Assembly (NCBI GenBank): GCA_022564535.1 | Contig: JADFLD010000186.1 | Location: forward strand, 1 to 5,247 | Direction: 5' to 3' | DNA: 5,247 nt | Origin: Gemmatimonadota bacterium | GTDB taxonomy: Bacteria; Gemmatimonadota; Gemmatimonadetes; Longimicrobiales; UBA6960 | Shown here: positions 4,831 to 5,247 of the stretch, one piece after another | How positions within the stretch are numbered: the stretch's first letter is position 1 | How the letters are laid out: the number at the start of each line of letters is the position of its first letter | Notes under the pieces: model-generated | Told to the model about the DNA's origin: nothing | What the model saw: only the letters and a program-made list of their open reading frames with translations | Databases searched by the model: none | Translations under genes and position numbers: made by a program

Positions 4831-5247
4831 ATGGGTGACACGTGGACGGTGTTGCGGATGATCCTGTGGAGTGCCGATTACCTCGAGGGCAAAGGCATCG
4901 AGTCGGCTCGGCTCGATGCCGAGCACTTGCTGGCGCACGTCGTCGGCGTGGGGCGCCTCCAACTCTATCTAGACTTCGAGCGCCCCCTCAGTGGCGCGGA
5001 ACTGGACGGGTTTCGCCCGCTCCTGAAGCGGCGCGCGGCGCGCGAGCCCCTCCAGTACATCGTCGGGCGCCAGCCCTTCCGGGAGTTAGACCTCGAGATC
5101 TCGCCTGCAGTGTTGATCCCGAGGCCGGAAACGGAAGTGCTCGTCGGTGAGATTCTGAGCTGGCTCGGCGACCGTGACAGATTCGGCGCTACCGCACTCG
5201 ACGTGGGCACGGGTTCCGGCGCGATCGGTCTCTCTTTGGCTTTGGAA
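4831..5247 (+). CDS. prmC: Peptide chain release factor N5-glutamine methyltransferase, N-terminal part (cut by window end)
   Basis: PrmC (HemK) uses S-adenosylmethionine to methylate the glutamine of the GGQ motif in RF1 and RF2, which raises termination efficiency. The 139 residues visible are roughly half of the usual 280-290. The N-terminal helical substrate-binding domain shows GIESARLDAEHLLAHVVG (22-39), then REPLQYIVG (71-79) and the conserved linker FRELDLEISPAVLIPRPETE (83-102). The methyltransferase domain opens with motif I, LDVGTGSGAIGLSLALE (123-139), whose GTGSG loop binds SAM. The catalytic NPPY motif lies beyond the window. The start at ATG 4831 follows from the ribosome-binding site and the family N-terminus; GTG 4780 is the alternative. 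It lies 47 nt after its substrate gene prfA, so the two are probably cotranscribed. Confidence 0.96.
   Translation, partial: MGDTWTVLRMILWSADYLEGKGIESARLDAEHLLAHVVGVGRLQLYLDFERPLSGAELDGFRPLLKRRAAREPLQYIVGRQPFRELDLEISPAVLIPRPETEVLVGEILSWLGDRDRFGATALDVGTGSGAIGLSLALE
4894..4920 (+). promoter_or_regulatory. Strong stem-loop within the first 100 nt of prmC
   Basis: GGCATCGAG (4894-4902) pairs perfectly with CTCGATGCC (4912-4920). A U-G and a C-G pair can extend the stem inward to 11 bp, closing a GGCUC loop (4905-4909). It falls in the codons for GIESARLDA, a conserved PrmC stretch, so amino-acid constraint may account for part of it. If formed in mRNA it could slow early elongation or set the PrmC level relative to RF1. 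Confidence 0.5.

Noticed and set aside
4842..5150. Plus-strand 102-codon frame over the start of prmC
   Set aside because: It is an Arg/Ala/Pro-rich alternative-frame shadow; the frame from 4831 encodes unmistakable PrmC motifs.

Overview
The window is GC-rich chromosomal DNA from a diderm (Gram-negative-type) bacterium. Two things support this: a gene for apolipoprotein N-acyltransferase (lnt), an enzyme of outer-membrane lipoprotein maturation, and an upstream partial protein that reads like an outer-membrane beta-barrel. The high GC content, the protein style and the order lnt - rpmE - prfA - prmC would fit Gemmatimonadota or a similar environmental lineage. That is an impression from gene order and sequence style, not a proven assignment. 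I see no mobile element, CRISPR array, tRNA, rRNA or phage gene.

All genes are on the + strand. Region 1 (1-3268) is an envelope-flavoured block that looks like one operon. It holds the C-terminal part of a probable beta-barrel protein, a Gfo/Idh/MocA-type oxidoreductase whose ATG overlaps the previous stop by 8 bp, and lnt starting 8 nt after the oxidoreductase stop. Region 2 (3372-5247) is a translation block: rpmE (ribosomal protein L31, four-cysteine zinc type), prfA (release factor 1) and the 5' part of prmC, the methyltransferase that modifies the GGQ glutamine of release factors. The blocks are separated by a 103-bp gap (3269-3371) containing a strong 11-bp hairpin and a competing alternative pairing. 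A 107-bp gap with a 7-bp hairpin separates rpmE from prfA.

Five of the six genes have clear family assignments, and I do not see an obviously new multi-gene system. The points most worth a second look are these: the oxidoreductase has lost the usual active-site histidine (proline instead) and has ERP in place of the EKP motif; the rpmE leader can fold in two mutually exclusive ways; a strong hairpin lies in the first 100 nt of prmC; and there is a 15-bp tandem duplication in lnt. All structural RNA claims come from reading complementarity by eye and have not been folded or compared across species.
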